Below the pieces are notes generated by a model. It ran no database searches. It had not been told where the DNA came from and saw only the letters and a program-made list of their open reading frames with translations. Positions 24,749-32,888 of a DNA stretch of 64,000 nt are shown in pieces. Origin of the DNA: DASUPK01 sp963747425. Its GTDB lineage: Bacteria; Actinomycetota; Thermoleophilia; Solirubrobacterales; 70-9. The stretch is taken from contig CAVVFJ010000012.1 of the NCBI GenBank assembly GCA_963747425.1, forward strand, positions 186,001-250,000. The letters are read 5' to 3'. The translations under genes were made by a program, and so were the position numbers. How positions within the stretch are numbered: position 1 is the first letter of the stretch; the number at the start of each line of letters is the position of its first letter.

Positions 24749-25894
24749 CTAGGCCGCTCCAGAAGCCGCTAGCGCCTCGCGCTGCTCCTCGGTCGCGAAC
24801 AGGTAGCGATCGATCTTGAGCAGGGCATCGAGGTCGTGGACGTCCTCGTCGAGGTAGGGGACGCGGATCACCGCCTTCGGCTTCAGCTCGCGCTCCAGGT
24901 GCCGGACGTTGCTCGCGTCACGCTGCGCCAGCGCCTGATAGTCCGCGAAGTTCTGGGCGACTCGCTCAGCCAGCTCCTCGTCCAGGAGCCCGTTGAGGTC
25001 GGCCTCGGCGGCGCCCTCGGCCTGATCGTCGGCCTCGTAGTGGACCTTGTTGACGATCACCCCGCCGACGGGCAGATTCGCCTCGACCAGCTTGCGGTGG
25101 AAGTAGACGGCCTCGTCGATCGGCTCGCCCTGCGGCCCGCAGACGACGACGAAGGTGGTGGCCGGGTCGGCGAGCAGCTCGGAGACGCGCTTGGCGCGCT
25201 CGCGGAAGCCGTCGACCATCCCGCTGAACGCCTGGAAGAACTCGCTCAGATCGGTGAGCAGGTCGAGGCCGGTGACCCGCTTGAGGACGCCGAACACCAT
25301 CGAGCTGCCGCGCCCGACCACCCTCGTGGCGATGCCGGTCGGCTTCATGAACATCTGCATGCCGCGGCCCTCGATGAACTGGGTGAGCCGCTTCGGCGCG
25401 TCGAGGAAGTCGAGCGCGTTGCGGGAGGGGGGCGTGTCGAGGACGAGGAAGTCGTAGCGGCCCTCCTGGTGGATCTCGAAGAGCTTCTCCATCGCCATGT
25501 ACTCCTGAGAGCCCGCCAGGGCGTTGGAGAGCTGCCGGTAGATGCGGTTCTCGAGGATCCGGTCGCGCGTCTCGGCGTCCGGGGCGTGCTTGCGCACGAG
25601 CTCGTCGAAGGTCGCCTTGGCGTCGAGCATCATCGCCCAGAGCTCGCCCCGCATCTCGATGCCGGCGCGCTCGAAGAGCTTGGGGTCCACGCGACTGGGC
25701 GTGTTCTCGAGCTCATTCAGCCCCAGCGAGTCGGCGAGGCGCTTGGCGGGGTCGATCGTCAGCACGCACACCTTCTGGCCGCGCGCGGCGAGCCCGGCGG
25801 CCAGTGCGGCCGAGGTCGTGGTCTTGCCGACGCCGCCCGATCCGGCGCAGATGCAGATGCCGCGGCCGTCCGTGATGTCCGTGATGGTGGGCAT
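24749..25894 (-). CDS. ArsA/GET3-family ATPase (second of pair)
   Basis: 381 residues. The P-loop GSGGVGKTTTSAALAAGLAA is near residue 18 (A-loop form with the intradimer signature lysine), followed by VLTIDPAKRLADSLGL (switch I) and FLVLDTPPSRNALDFLDAP (Walker B/switch II). The C-terminal half has VVCGPQGEPIDEAVYFHRKL and VGGVIVNKVHY. Two adjacent ArsA-like genes are typical of actinobacteria (compare Rv3679-Rv3680), where they are thought to form a heteromeric ATPase linked to envelope or metabolite export rather than arsenite. Its ATG overlaps the TGA of the upstream partner by 1 bp. Confidence 0.85.
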   Translation of the reverse strand: MPTITDITDGRGICICAGSGGVGKTTTSAALAAGLAARGQKVCVLTIDPAKRLADSLGLNELENTPSRVDPKLFERAGIEMRGELWAMMLDAKATFDELVRKHAPDAETRDRILENRIYRQLSNALAGSQEYMAMEKLFEIHQEGRYDFLVLDTPPSRNALDFLDAPKRLTQFIEGRGMQMFMKPTGIATRVVGRGSSMVFGVLKRVTGLDLLTDLSEFFQAFSGMVDGFRERAKRVSELLADPATTFVVVCGPQGEPIDEAVYFHRKLVEANLPVGGVIVNKVHYEADDQAEGAAEADLNGLLDEELAERVAQNFADYQALAQRDASNVRHLERELKPKAVIRVPYLDEDVHDLDALLKIDRYLFATEEQREALAASGAA

Positions 25895-26814
25895 CAGACC
25901 AGCGCCCCGGCGAGCCGCTCCAGCGAGGGGACGTCGAGCGAGGGCTTGAAGATGAACGGCAGGGTCTTGACGGGGGAGGAGACGGCCTTCTTCAGCCGCT
26001 GCAGCTGCTCCCGCTGGGAGCGCGAGCGGCGATATTCCGAGAGCGCCGCGCGCACAGCCGCCTTGGCGGGGCCGTCGGCCTGCTCGAGGGCCCTCTCCAG
26101 CTCCGACGCCTCGCCCTTGGCGAAGCGCTCGGGGTAGATCGCGTTCATGTAGACGCGGTCGACGGACATTCCGATGTCGTTGGTGAGCTGCTCCTCGAGG
26201 GAGGCCGACTCGTTGACGGGCATCTCCTCGGGCAGGGAGACGATCGCAACGCCGGTCGCGTCGTGGTCGGTGATGAAGCGGTCCAGCTCCTGCGCCTGGT
26301 TGTGAACGGGGCCGACTCGTGCGATGTTCGCGAAGGTTCGCGGCGTCTGCAGGAAGCCGATCCCGTGCCCGGTCGCCGGAGCGTCGACGATCACCAGGTC
26401 ATACTCGCGCGCCTTCTTCACCTTGCGGTTGGGCTGGGCGAGCTCCCAGATCTTGCCGATCGTGAGCAGCTCCTTCAGGCCGGGGGTGGCGGCGGCCAGG
26501 TAGTTGAAGATTCGGGAGCGAACGAGCAGGTCGCGCATCGCGCGGACCTTGAGCTGGAGCAGCAGGTACTCGCGCATGGAGTGGTCCGGGTCGATCGAGA
26601 TCGCCCAGAGGTCGTCGGAGACCTCGACCTCGTGAAAACCCACCTCGGCGCGCCTGAAGACGCGTGAGGCGGTCTCCTGGCCGCCTATCTCGCAGACGAT
26701 CGTCCGCTTGCCTCGGGCGGCCGCGGCGAGGCCCAGGGCGATCGAGATCGTGGACTTTCCGACGCCTCCCTTGCCGGTCACGAATACGAGCCGTTTGTCG
26801 AGTAATTCAGGCAT
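25894..26814 (-). CDS. ArsA/GET3-family ATPase (first of pair)
   Basis: 306 residues from ATG 26814 (MPELLDKRLVFVTGKGGVGK): P-loop GKGGVGKSTISIALGLAAAA, switch I region around WAISIDPDHSMREYL, and Walker B-type DLVIVDAPATGHGIGFLQTP. The open frame extends further upstream on the minus strand, but that is antisense to parA. Its stop overlaps the start of the second ATPase (TGATG), implying 1:1 synthesis. It is divergent from parA with a 63-bp gap. Cargo or partner cannot be deduced. Confidence 0.83.
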   Translation of the reverse strand: MPELLDKRLVFVTGKGGVGKSTISIALGLAAAARGKRTIVCEIGGQETASRVFRRAEVGFHEVEVSDDLWAISIDPDHSMREYLLLQLKVRAMRDLLVRSRIFNYLAAATPGLKELLTIGKIWELAQPNRKVKKAREYDLVIVDAPATGHGIGFLQTPRTFANIARVGPVHNQAQELDRFITDHDATGVAIVSLPEEMPVNESASLEEQLTNDIGMSVDRVYMNAIYPERFAKGEASELERALEQADGPAKAAVRAALSEYRRSRSQREQLQRLKKAVSSPVKTLPFIFKPSLDVPSLERLAGALV

Positions 26815-26877
26815 GCGGGCGGATTCTTCCAACCAGGAGAAGGAATGCGGGCCTCGCCTGCGAAATAGCGCGCTTAG

Positions 26878-27807
26878 ATGCCAAGTTTCCGCCGAAAGCA
26901 GACCGCTGAGAAAGCGGATGAGGCAGGGCGCATGAGGCCCGAGGACCTCGTCCAGCCCAAGCCCGAGAAGGACAAGGGTAAGGCTGACAAGTCCCCGAAG
27001 AAGGGCTCGACGAAGCCTGCCAAGCAGCCGGATTCGCCCAAGAACAAGGGCCCGGCCAAGGTGATCGCCTTCGCCAACCAGAAGGGCGGAGTCGCCAAGA
27101 CGACCACCGCCCTCAACCTCGCCGTTGCCTTCAAGGAGTCGGGCCACCGCGTCCTCGCCGTCGACATGGACCCCCAGGGCAACCTGACGATGAGCCAGGG
27201 CGTCGACCCCGACAAGGTCGAGAAGAGCATGTTCGACGTCCTCGTCCACCGGACACCGATCCGCGAGATCATCGTCGAGCGCGAGATCGACGTCGCCGTC
27301 GCCTCGATCGACCTGGCCGGCGCCGAGATTGCGATGAGCACCCAGATCGGCCGCGAGCGGGCGCTGGAGAAGGCGCTCGACGAGGTCAAGGACGACTACG
27401 ACTTCATCTGCATCGACACCCCTCCGAGCCTCGGCCTGCTGACGGTCAACGCGCTGACGGCCGCCAACAAGGTGATCGTGCCCGTCCAGTGCGAGTACCT
27501 GTCGATGCGCGGGCTCGTCCAGCTTCAGAACACGCTCACGATGATCCGGGAGAACCTCAACCCCGGCGTCGAGATCGAGGGCATCCTGCCGACCATGCTC
27601 GACTCGCGGACCGTCCACGCCAAGGAGGCGGTGGAGATCCTCGAGGAGAACTTCGGCGAGCTTGTCTTCAAGTCGCGGATCCGCAAGGCGATCAAGTTCG
27701 CCGAGGCGCCGGTCCGCGGCACGTCCGTACTCAAGTACGACCCCACCGGAAAGGCCGCGGGCGCTTACCGCGACCTCGCGAAGGAGGTCCTCACTCATGG
27801 CTCGTAG
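26878..27807 (+). CDS. parA: ParA-family partitioning/positioning ATPase with Lys-rich N-terminal extension
   Basis: 309 residues. The deviant Walker A motif QKGGVAKTTTALNLAVAF starts near residue 68, with Walker A' AVDMDPQGNLTM and Walker B FICIDTPPSLGLLTVNAL. The fold continues through VIVPVQCEYLSMRGLVQL to PVRGTSVLKYDPTGKAAGAY. The first about 60 residues are Lys/Pro/Asp-rich and disordered (KPEKDKGKADKSPKKGST), not part of the ATPase and unusual for chromosomal Soj. There is no parB next to it. Instead the following gene encodes FtsZ with an 11-bp overlap, so this ParA probably positions division or another cargo. Confidence 0.87.
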   Translation: MPSFRRKQTAEKADEAGRMRPEDLVQPKPEKDKGKADKSPKKGSTKPAKQPDSPKNKGPAKVIAFANQKGGVAKTTTALNLAVAFKESGHRVLAVDMDPQGNLTMSQGVDPDKVEKSMFDVLVHRTPIREIIVEREIDVAVASIDLAGAEIAMSTQIGRERALEKALDEVKDDYDFICIDTPPSLGLLTVNALTAANKVIVPVQCEYLSMRGLVQLQNTLTMIRENLNPGVEIEGILPTMLDSRTVHAKEAVEILEENFGELVFKSRIRKAIKFAEAPVRGTSVLKYDPTGKAAGAYRDLAKEVLTHGS

Positions 27808-29407
27808 GAAGCGCGCAAGCATGCGCGAGGGTCCCCTCGCCGATCTGTTCCGTTCGACCGAGGAGTCCGTCCCGCCCGAGGACGTCAAGGTGACGGCCAA
27901 CGGCGGTGGCACCAAGTCGGTCGAGGTCGCCGTCGAGGAGCCCGTTCAGGAGACCCCGCTCCCCGAGCCGGTCCCCGAGCCGACGCCCGAGCCGGTCCCC
28001 GAGCCGACCCCGGACCCCGTCCCGGACCCGCTTCCCACCCCCGAGCCGACCCCGCCGGAGCCGGTCGCCGAGGTTGAGGTCGAGGAGATCGAGATCCATC
28101 ACGAGGGCCTCGAGCGCCTGATGGGCGGAACCGGCACTGACGTGCGCCCTGCGTTTGGCCGCGACGAGCCGGATACATCGGCTCCGACCCGCCAGCCGGT
28201 CGTCCCGCGCACGCACCAGGCCGTCCTGCGGGTCGTTGGCGTGGGCGGCGCCGGAGTAAACGCCGTCAACCGGATGGTCGAGGCGGAGCTGCCCGGCGTG
28301 GAGTTCCTGGCGATCAACACCGACCTTCAGTCCCTGCAGAACTCGAACGCGGACGTGACGCTCCACATCGGTGCCGAGCTCACGCGAGGCCTCGGATCCG
28401 GCTCCGATCCCCGGGTCGGCTATCGCGCCGCCTTCGAGGAGCAGGACAAGATCAAGGACCTGCTCAAGGGCTCCGACATGGTCTTCCTGGCCTCCGGGTC
28501 CGGCGGCGGGACCGGCACGGGCGCCGCCCCTGTCGTCGCCAAGCTGGCCCGCGACATCGGCGCGCTCACCGTCGCCGCGGTCACCAAGCCTTTCTCATTC
28601 GAGGGCGCCCGCCGCATGGCCCAGGCCGAGGAGGGCATCGCCGCCCTCGGCAAGGAGGTCGACACGATGATCGTCGTGCCGAACGAGCGCCTGCTGACGA
28701 TCCTCGAGCGGCGCACCTCGATCGTCGACGCCTTCAAGGTCGCCGACGACGTCCTGCGCCAGGCCGTCCAGGGCATCTCCGACCTGGTCATGCTGCCCGG
28801 CCTGATCAACCTCGACTTCGCCGACGTCCGTACGACCATGATCGAGGCCGGCGACGCGATCCTCGGCATCGGCATGGGCTACGGGGAGCACCGGGCGACG
28901 ATCGCCGCCGAGAAGGCGGTCTCCTCACCGCTGCTCGAGACCTCGGTCGAGGGCGCGCGCTCCATGCTCCTCTCGATCACCGGCGGTCCGGACCTCTCGC
29001 TGATCGAGGCGAGCGAGGCCGCCGAGGTGGTCAAGGCGGCCGCCCACCCGGAGGCGGAGATCATCTTCGGCGCCAGCGTGGACGACGACATGAGCGAAGA
29101 GGTCTGGGTCACCGTGATCGCCACCCGCTTTGACGACGCCTTCTCACATCGTTACCGCCGAGACCGCCGCGACGAGCCGCGCGAGCCGCACGATCCCGAC
29201 CGGGACGCGGCGCTGCGGCCCGAGCGCTACTCCGACCCCGCCGCCGACTGGCGCGGGGGTGGGGGCGCCCAGCCGCGCCGAGGCAGCGCGGACGAGCTCT
29301 ATGGAGACGGCGTCTGGGGTCGTGGCGGCCTGGACCGCCGCCCCACGGAGCCGCGCAACATCGACGGCAGGATCCTCGACGTGCCGGAGTTCACCCCCGG
29401 GGACTGA
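27797..29407 (+). CDS. ftsZ: FtsZ-family tubulin-like GTPase with long N-terminal extension
   Basis: 536 residues. The GTPase core starts near residue 140 (QAVLRVVGVGGAGVNAVNRM) and contains the tubulin signature SGGGTGTGAAPVVAKLA (about 235), the T7-loop NLDFADVRT and synergy region. A basic/acidic linker ends in ILDVPEFTPGD, a plausible C-terminal binding peptide. The first 140 residues are extra: a basic N terminus (MARRKRASMREGPLADLF), then a Pro/Glu repeat (PEPVPEPTPEPVPEPTP) and an acidic segment. The start is ATG 27797, with AAGGAGGTCC at 27781-27790; it overlaps parA by 11 bp. It could be the main FtsZ or a second paralogue outside the dcw cluster. Confidence 0.88.
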   Translation: MARRKRASMREGPLADLFRSTEESVPPEDVKVTANGGGTKSVEVAVEEPVQETPLPEPVPEPTPEPVPEPTPDPVPDPLPTPEPTPPEPVAEVEVEEIEIHHEGLERLMGGTGTDVRPAFGRDEPDTSAPTRQPVVPRTHQAVLRVVGVGGAGVNAVNRMVEAELPGVEFLAINTDLQSLQNSNADVTLHIGAELTRGLGSGSDPRVGYRAAFEEQDKIKDLLKGSDMVFLASGSGGGTGTGAAPVVAKLARDIGALTVAAVTKPFSFEGARRMAQAEEGIAALGKEVDTMIVVPNERLLTILERRTSIVDAFKVADDVLRQAVQGISDLVMLPGLINLDFADVRTTMIEAGDAILGIGMGYGEHRATIAAEKAVSSPLLETSVEGARSMLLSITGGPDLSLIEASEAAEVVKAAAHPEAEIIFGASVDDDMSEEVWVTVIATRFDDAFSHRYRRDRRDEPREPHDPDRDAALRPERYSDPAADWRGGGGAQPRRGSADELYGDGVWGRGGLDRRPTEPRNIDGRILDVPEFTPGD

Positions 29408-29437
29408 GAAGCACCGAAACCCACCTACGCTCCCAGC

Positions 29438-31042
29438 ATGAGCAGTCCAAGGGGAGTGGTGGCCGCGGGCCATCCGCTGACCGCGGAGGCCGGCGCCCAG
29501 GTCCTCCGTGAGGGCGGCAACGCCGTCGACGCCGCGATCTGCGCCGTGCTCACCTCGTTCGTCTGCGAGAGCCAGCTGACGGGCTTCGGGGCGGGCGGGT
29601 TCATGATGGTCCACCAGGGCGGCGAGCCGGACACGCTGATCGACTTCTTCGTAGCCGCAGGCGGCGCCGACGGCGTCGAGCGGACGGCGGACCTGGTGCC
29701 CATCCCCGTCTACTTCGACGAGACGCCCCAGACCTTCAACTGCGGAGCCGCCTCCTGCGGCGTGCCGGGGAACCCGGCCGGGCTGGAGCACGCCTGGCGG
29801 CGCTTCGGGTCGGTGCCGCTCGAGCGGCTCGCCCGGCCCGGCGTCGAGCTTGGCCGCAAGGGCGTGACCTTGACCCGGGAGGCCGAGTACTTCCACGAGA
29901 TCCTCCACCCGATCCTGATCTCGACGCCGGAGTCGGCCGCCCTCTACACCCCCGACGGCGAGCAGCTGGTGGAGGGGGACACCTTTCACTACCCGGAGAT
30001 GGCGGACGCGCTCGAGCGCTTCGCCGCGCACGGCGCCGAGCCCTTCTACCGGGGAGAGGTGGCGCGAGCGGTGTGCGAGTGGGTGCGCGAGCGCGGCGGG
30101 ACGCTGGGGATGGACGACATGGCCGCGTACGAGCCGATCGAGCGCCGCCCGGTCACCGCCAGGTTCCGCGGGCATGACGTTCTCACCAACCCTCCGCCAT
30201 CCTCGGGAGGGATCCTGATCGGGTACTCGCTCGGCCTGCTCGAGCGGCTCGGCTCGAGCAGCGGGGTGGAGGAGATCGTCGCCGCGACCGAGGCGGCCAA
30301 CGCCAGGCGCTCGGACGACTTCCACGAGGGGCTGCACGACGAGGCATACGTCAAGCGCTTCCTCGCCTCAGACCTCGACGCCGTCACCTCCCGGATCCGC
30401 GATGGGGAGTGGGTGGGGGGCCACGGCGGGGCCGGCGGCCCGGATAGTGCGAGGGCGCGCGACAGCGCGACCCGTGATGTGGATGATCGCCTCGGGTCGA
30501 CGACCCACCTCTCGGTCCTGGACGCCGACGGCAACTGCGCGTCGGTCACCTGCTCCAACGGGACCGGCTCCGGGATCGTCGTGCCCGGCACCGGGGTGCA
30601 CGTCAACAACATGCTCGGCGAGGAGGACCTCAATCCGCACGGCTTTCACCGGATCCCGCCCGGGCGGCGGGTGAGCTCGATGATGTCACCCACCCTCGCC
30701 CTCCGCGATGGCGAGGTGGTGCTGGGCCTCGGCAGCGCCGGCTCCAACCGGATCCGCTCGGCGATCCTGCAGACGGTCGTCAGGGTGCTCGACCAGCGGA
30801 TGGACGCCGGGGAGGCCGTGCAGGCGGGGCGCCTGCACTTCGAGGCCGGGACCGTGCAGGCCGAGCCCGGAGTCGATCAGAATGCCCTGGACGACCTCGA
30901 GAACCGCGGCGTCCCGGTGGTCTCCTGGAAGCGGAAGAACCTCTACTTCGGCGGCGTCCAGGCGGTGAGGCGCGACCCGGCCAGCGGTGAGCTCAGCGGG
31001 GGCGGCGACCCGCGCCGCGGCGGCGCCGTCGCGTTCGCCTGA
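29438..31042 (+). CDS. ggt: Gamma-glutamyltransferase (N-terminal nucleophile hydrolase)
   Basis: 534 residues of the GGT family, which cleaves or transfers gamma-glutamyl groups and matures by autocleavage. The large-subunit start (GVVAAGHPLTAEAGAQVLRE, GGNAVDAAICAVL) and GFGAGGFMMVH are typical. The catalytic Thr follows in GSTTHLSVLDADGNCAS, and the small subunit has NNMLGEEDLNP and PPGRRVSSMMSPTLAL. There is no signal peptide, so it is probably cytoplasmic and may act on another gamma-glutamyl or amide substrate. Just before the cleavage site an extra segment, SARARDSATRDVDD, is encoded by a palindromic repeat. Confidence 0.87.
   Translation: MSSPRGVVAAGHPLTAEAGAQVLREGGNAVDAAICAVLTSFVCESQLTGFGAGGFMMVHQGGEPDTLIDFFVAAGGADGVERTADLVPIPVYFDETPQTFNCGAASCGVPGNPAGLEHAWRRFGSVPLERLARPGVELGRKGVTLTREAEYFHEILHPILISTPESAALYTPDGEQLVEGDTFHYPEMADALERFAAHGAEPFYRGEVARAVCEWVRERGGTLGMDDMAAYEPIERRPVTARFRGHDVLTNPPPSSGGILIGYSLGLLERLGSSSGVEEIVAATEAANARRSDDFHEGLHDEAYVKRFLASDLDAVTSRIRDGEWVGGHGGAGGPDSARARDSATRDVDDRLGSTTHLSVLDADGNCASVTCSNGTGSGIVVPGTGVHVNNMLGEEDLNPHGFHRIPPGRRVSSMMSPTLALRDGEVVLGLGSAGSNRIRSAILQTVVRVLDQRMDAGEAVQAGRLHFEAGTVQAEPGVDQNALDDLENRGVPVVSWKRKNLYFGGVQAVRRDPASGELSGGGDPRRGGAVAFA
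30448..30475 (+). repeat. Translated palindromic repeat, copy 2
   Basis: 28 bp inside the gamma-glutamyltransferase gene, encoding ARARDSATR. It is identical to 24373-24400 except at two positions (T/C and A/G). It sits in the linker just before the catalytic Thr-containing small subunit, a place that tolerates insertion. Confidence 0.6.
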
Positions 31043-31675
31043 CTACTCAGGTAGCCCCGGGAAGTGGACCTTGCCGTTGCCGCTGGCGCGCTCGGCGGCC
31101 TCCTCGGCGCGCTCCAGCGCCTTGCCGACGGCGCCCAGGGCGTTGGCCAGCAGCGCCATGCGGTCGTCCTCGTCGCGCATCTCGAGCAGCTGCTGCTTGG
31201 TCTCCGGCGGCAACTCGATGCGCGCCGCGATCGCGTAGGCGGTGGCGCCCTCGAGCTCCTCGGGCTCCGGGCGCTCGCCCGTGGCCCGCTCGGCGAGCTC
31301 CGCGAACGTCTCGCGCGCGGCGGTGGCGGAGGCCTCGTCTATCGGCGGCACGTCCTGGTCGGGGATCAGCTCGACCTCGCCGGTCGGGAACTCGGGTGAC
31401 TCGAAGCGGTCGAGCACCTTGAACGGCGCCTCGCCGCTGACCACGATGTTCATGCGCCCGTCGTCGAAGCGCTCGAGCACGTCGTCGATCCGCGCCGTGC
31501 AGCCGATCGAGCGCGCGCCATCGTCGTCCCGCAGGACGACCCCGAAGGGCTCTCCCTGCTCGAGCGCCGTCCCGACCATCCTCTTGTAGCGCTCCTCGAA
31601 GATGTGCAGCGGGACCTGCTCGCCTGGAAGCAGCACCAGGGGCAGCTCGAAGATCGGAAGCTCGAGACCCGCCAT
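31043..31675 (-). CDS. LON peptidase substrate-binding (N-terminal) domain protein
   Basis: 210 residues made only of the LON N-terminal (substrate-recognition) domain, without ATPase or protease. Signature parts are LPIFELPLVLLPGEQVPLHI, FEERYKRMVGTALEQGEPFG and the closing coiled helices (AARIELPPETKQQLLEMRDE). Stand-alone LON-N proteins are widespread in actinobacteria and of unknown function. The chosen start is ATG 31675 (MAGLELPIF); the longer frame to 31891 is antisense to the cyclase gene. It is divergent from the cyclase by 24 bp and convergent with ggt without a gap. Confidence 0.83.
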   Translation of the reverse strand: MAGLELPIFELPLVLLPGEQVPLHIFEERYKRMVGTALEQGEPFGVVLRDDDGARSIGCTARIDDVLERFDDGRMNIVVSGEAPFKVLDRFESPEFPTGEVELIPDQDVPPIDEASATAARETFAELAERATGERPEPEELEGATAYAIAARIELPPETKQQLLEMRDEDDRMALLANALGAVGKALERAEEAAERASGNGKVHFPGLPE

Positions 31676-31699
31676 CCCCGCCGATTCTAGGATGGGACG

Positions 31700-32821
31700 G
31701 TGGCCGGCATCGACTTCGAGGCTGAGGGGCTGCTCGGGGACCTCGAGGGGAGGGCGCGCGAGGCACGGCTCGCCCTGCTCGAGGAGCTGGCCGAATCGGG
31801 CGTCCCGCTGGAAGAGCTCAGGCGCGCCGTCGAGGAGAACCGGCTCGTGCTGCTGCCGGTCGAGCGCGTCTTCGACTCGGGCGTCGAGCACTACACGGCA
31901 GCCGAGCTCGCAGAGCGCGCGGGGCTCGATCAGGACTTCCTGAACCGCCTGCAGCAGGCGCTCGGATCGCCGATCGCCCAGGACGACGAGCGCGCCTACT
32001 CGGAGGCGGACCTCGAGGCCGCCAAGCGGGCGAAGCTGTTCATCGACGCGGGGCTCCCGGAGGAGAGCGTGCTGGAGACCTCCAGGATCATCGGCATCTC
32101 GATGGCCAACCTCGCCGACGCCAACCGCGACATGGTCGGCGAGGTCTTCACCGAGCCGGGCATCGACGAGCGGGAGCTCGCCATGCGCTACGCGGCCGCA
32201 GCCGAGACGATGCCGCCGCTGCTGGGCGAGACGCTGCTACACGCCTACCGAGTCCACCTGCGCGAGGCGATCCGCCAGGCTGTGGTCACCGAGGCGGAGC
32301 TGGCGCAGGGCAGGCTGTACGGGTCCGACGACGTCACGATCGCGTTCGCGGACCTCGTCGGCTTCACCCAGCTGGGCGAGATGCTCGAGATCGAGCAGCT
32401 CGGCCAGATGACAGGCCGTCTCTTCGAGCTCGCCTCGGAGGCGGCCAGGCCTCCCGTCCGGCTGGTGAAGATGATCGGGGACGCGGCGATGTTCTCCTCC
32501 CGGGAGCCATTGCCGCTGGTCGAGGCGGTCGTCGGCCTGGTCGACGCAGCGGGCACGGATGAGATCCCGTCGCTGAAGGCCGGCGTCGCGACGGGCCCGG
32601 CGCTCGGGCGCGGGGGCGATTGGTACGGGCGCCCGGTCAATCTCGCGGCCAGGATCACGAGCTTCGCCCGGCCGGACAGCGTCCTCGTCGCCGAGGAGGT
32701 GAGGGAAGCGCTGGAGTCGGCCGACGGCAACCGCTTCAGCTTCTCCTTCGCCGGCAAGCGCCGCTTCAAGGGGATCAGCGAGGAGACGGCCGTGCACCGC
32801 GTGCGGGCGACAACTCCCTAA
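31700..32821 (+). CDS. Class III adenylate/guanylate cyclase with N-terminal regulatory domain (Rv1264-like)
   Basis: 373 residues from GTG 31700. The N-terminal about 190 residues resemble the adenylate cyclase regulatory domain of the pH-sensing Rv1264 type (HYTAAELAERAGLDQDFLNR, then AKLFIDAGLPEESVLETSRI). The catalytic domain follows with metal-binding IAFADLVGFTQLGEML, VKMIGDAAMFSS (Lys/Asp), and GDWYGRPVNLAARITSFARP (Asn/Arg transition-state residues). It has no membrane segment. It probably makes cAMP in response to pH or a small ligand, by analogy to Rv1264. Confidence 0.83.
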   Translation: MAGIDFEAEGLLGDLEGRAREARLALLEELAESGVPLEELRRAVEENRLVLLPVERVFDSGVEHYTAAELAERAGLDQDFLNRLQQALGSPIAQDDERAYSEADLEAAKRAKLFIDAGLPEESVLETSRIIGISMANLADANRDMVGEVFTEPGIDERELAMRYAAAAETMPPLLGETLLHAYRVHLREAIRQAVVTEAELAQGRLYGSDDVTIAFADLVGFTQLGEMLEIEQLGQMTGRLFELASEAARPPVRLVKMIGDAAMFSSREPLPLVEAVVGLVDAAGTDEIPSLKAGVATGPALGRGGDWYGRPVNLAARITSFARPDSVLVAEEVREALESADGNRFSFSFAGKRRFKGISEETAVHRVRATTP

Positions 32822-32888
32822 ACCTGGGGGTTAATCCGAGCGTAATCGCTGGCCGTAACGCTTTGCAGATCTCCGAGTCTGGACCTAA

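Noticed and set aside
27662..27796. Longer start for FtsZ inside parA
   Set aside because: The extra residues are Ser/Arg-rich out-of-frame parA sequence; ATG 27797 has a strong ribosome-binding site.
26815..27915. Minus-strand extension of the first ArsA-like gene (673-aa frame)
   Set aside because: It is antisense to parA, low in plausible protein features, and a good ATG with P-loop spacing exists at 26814.
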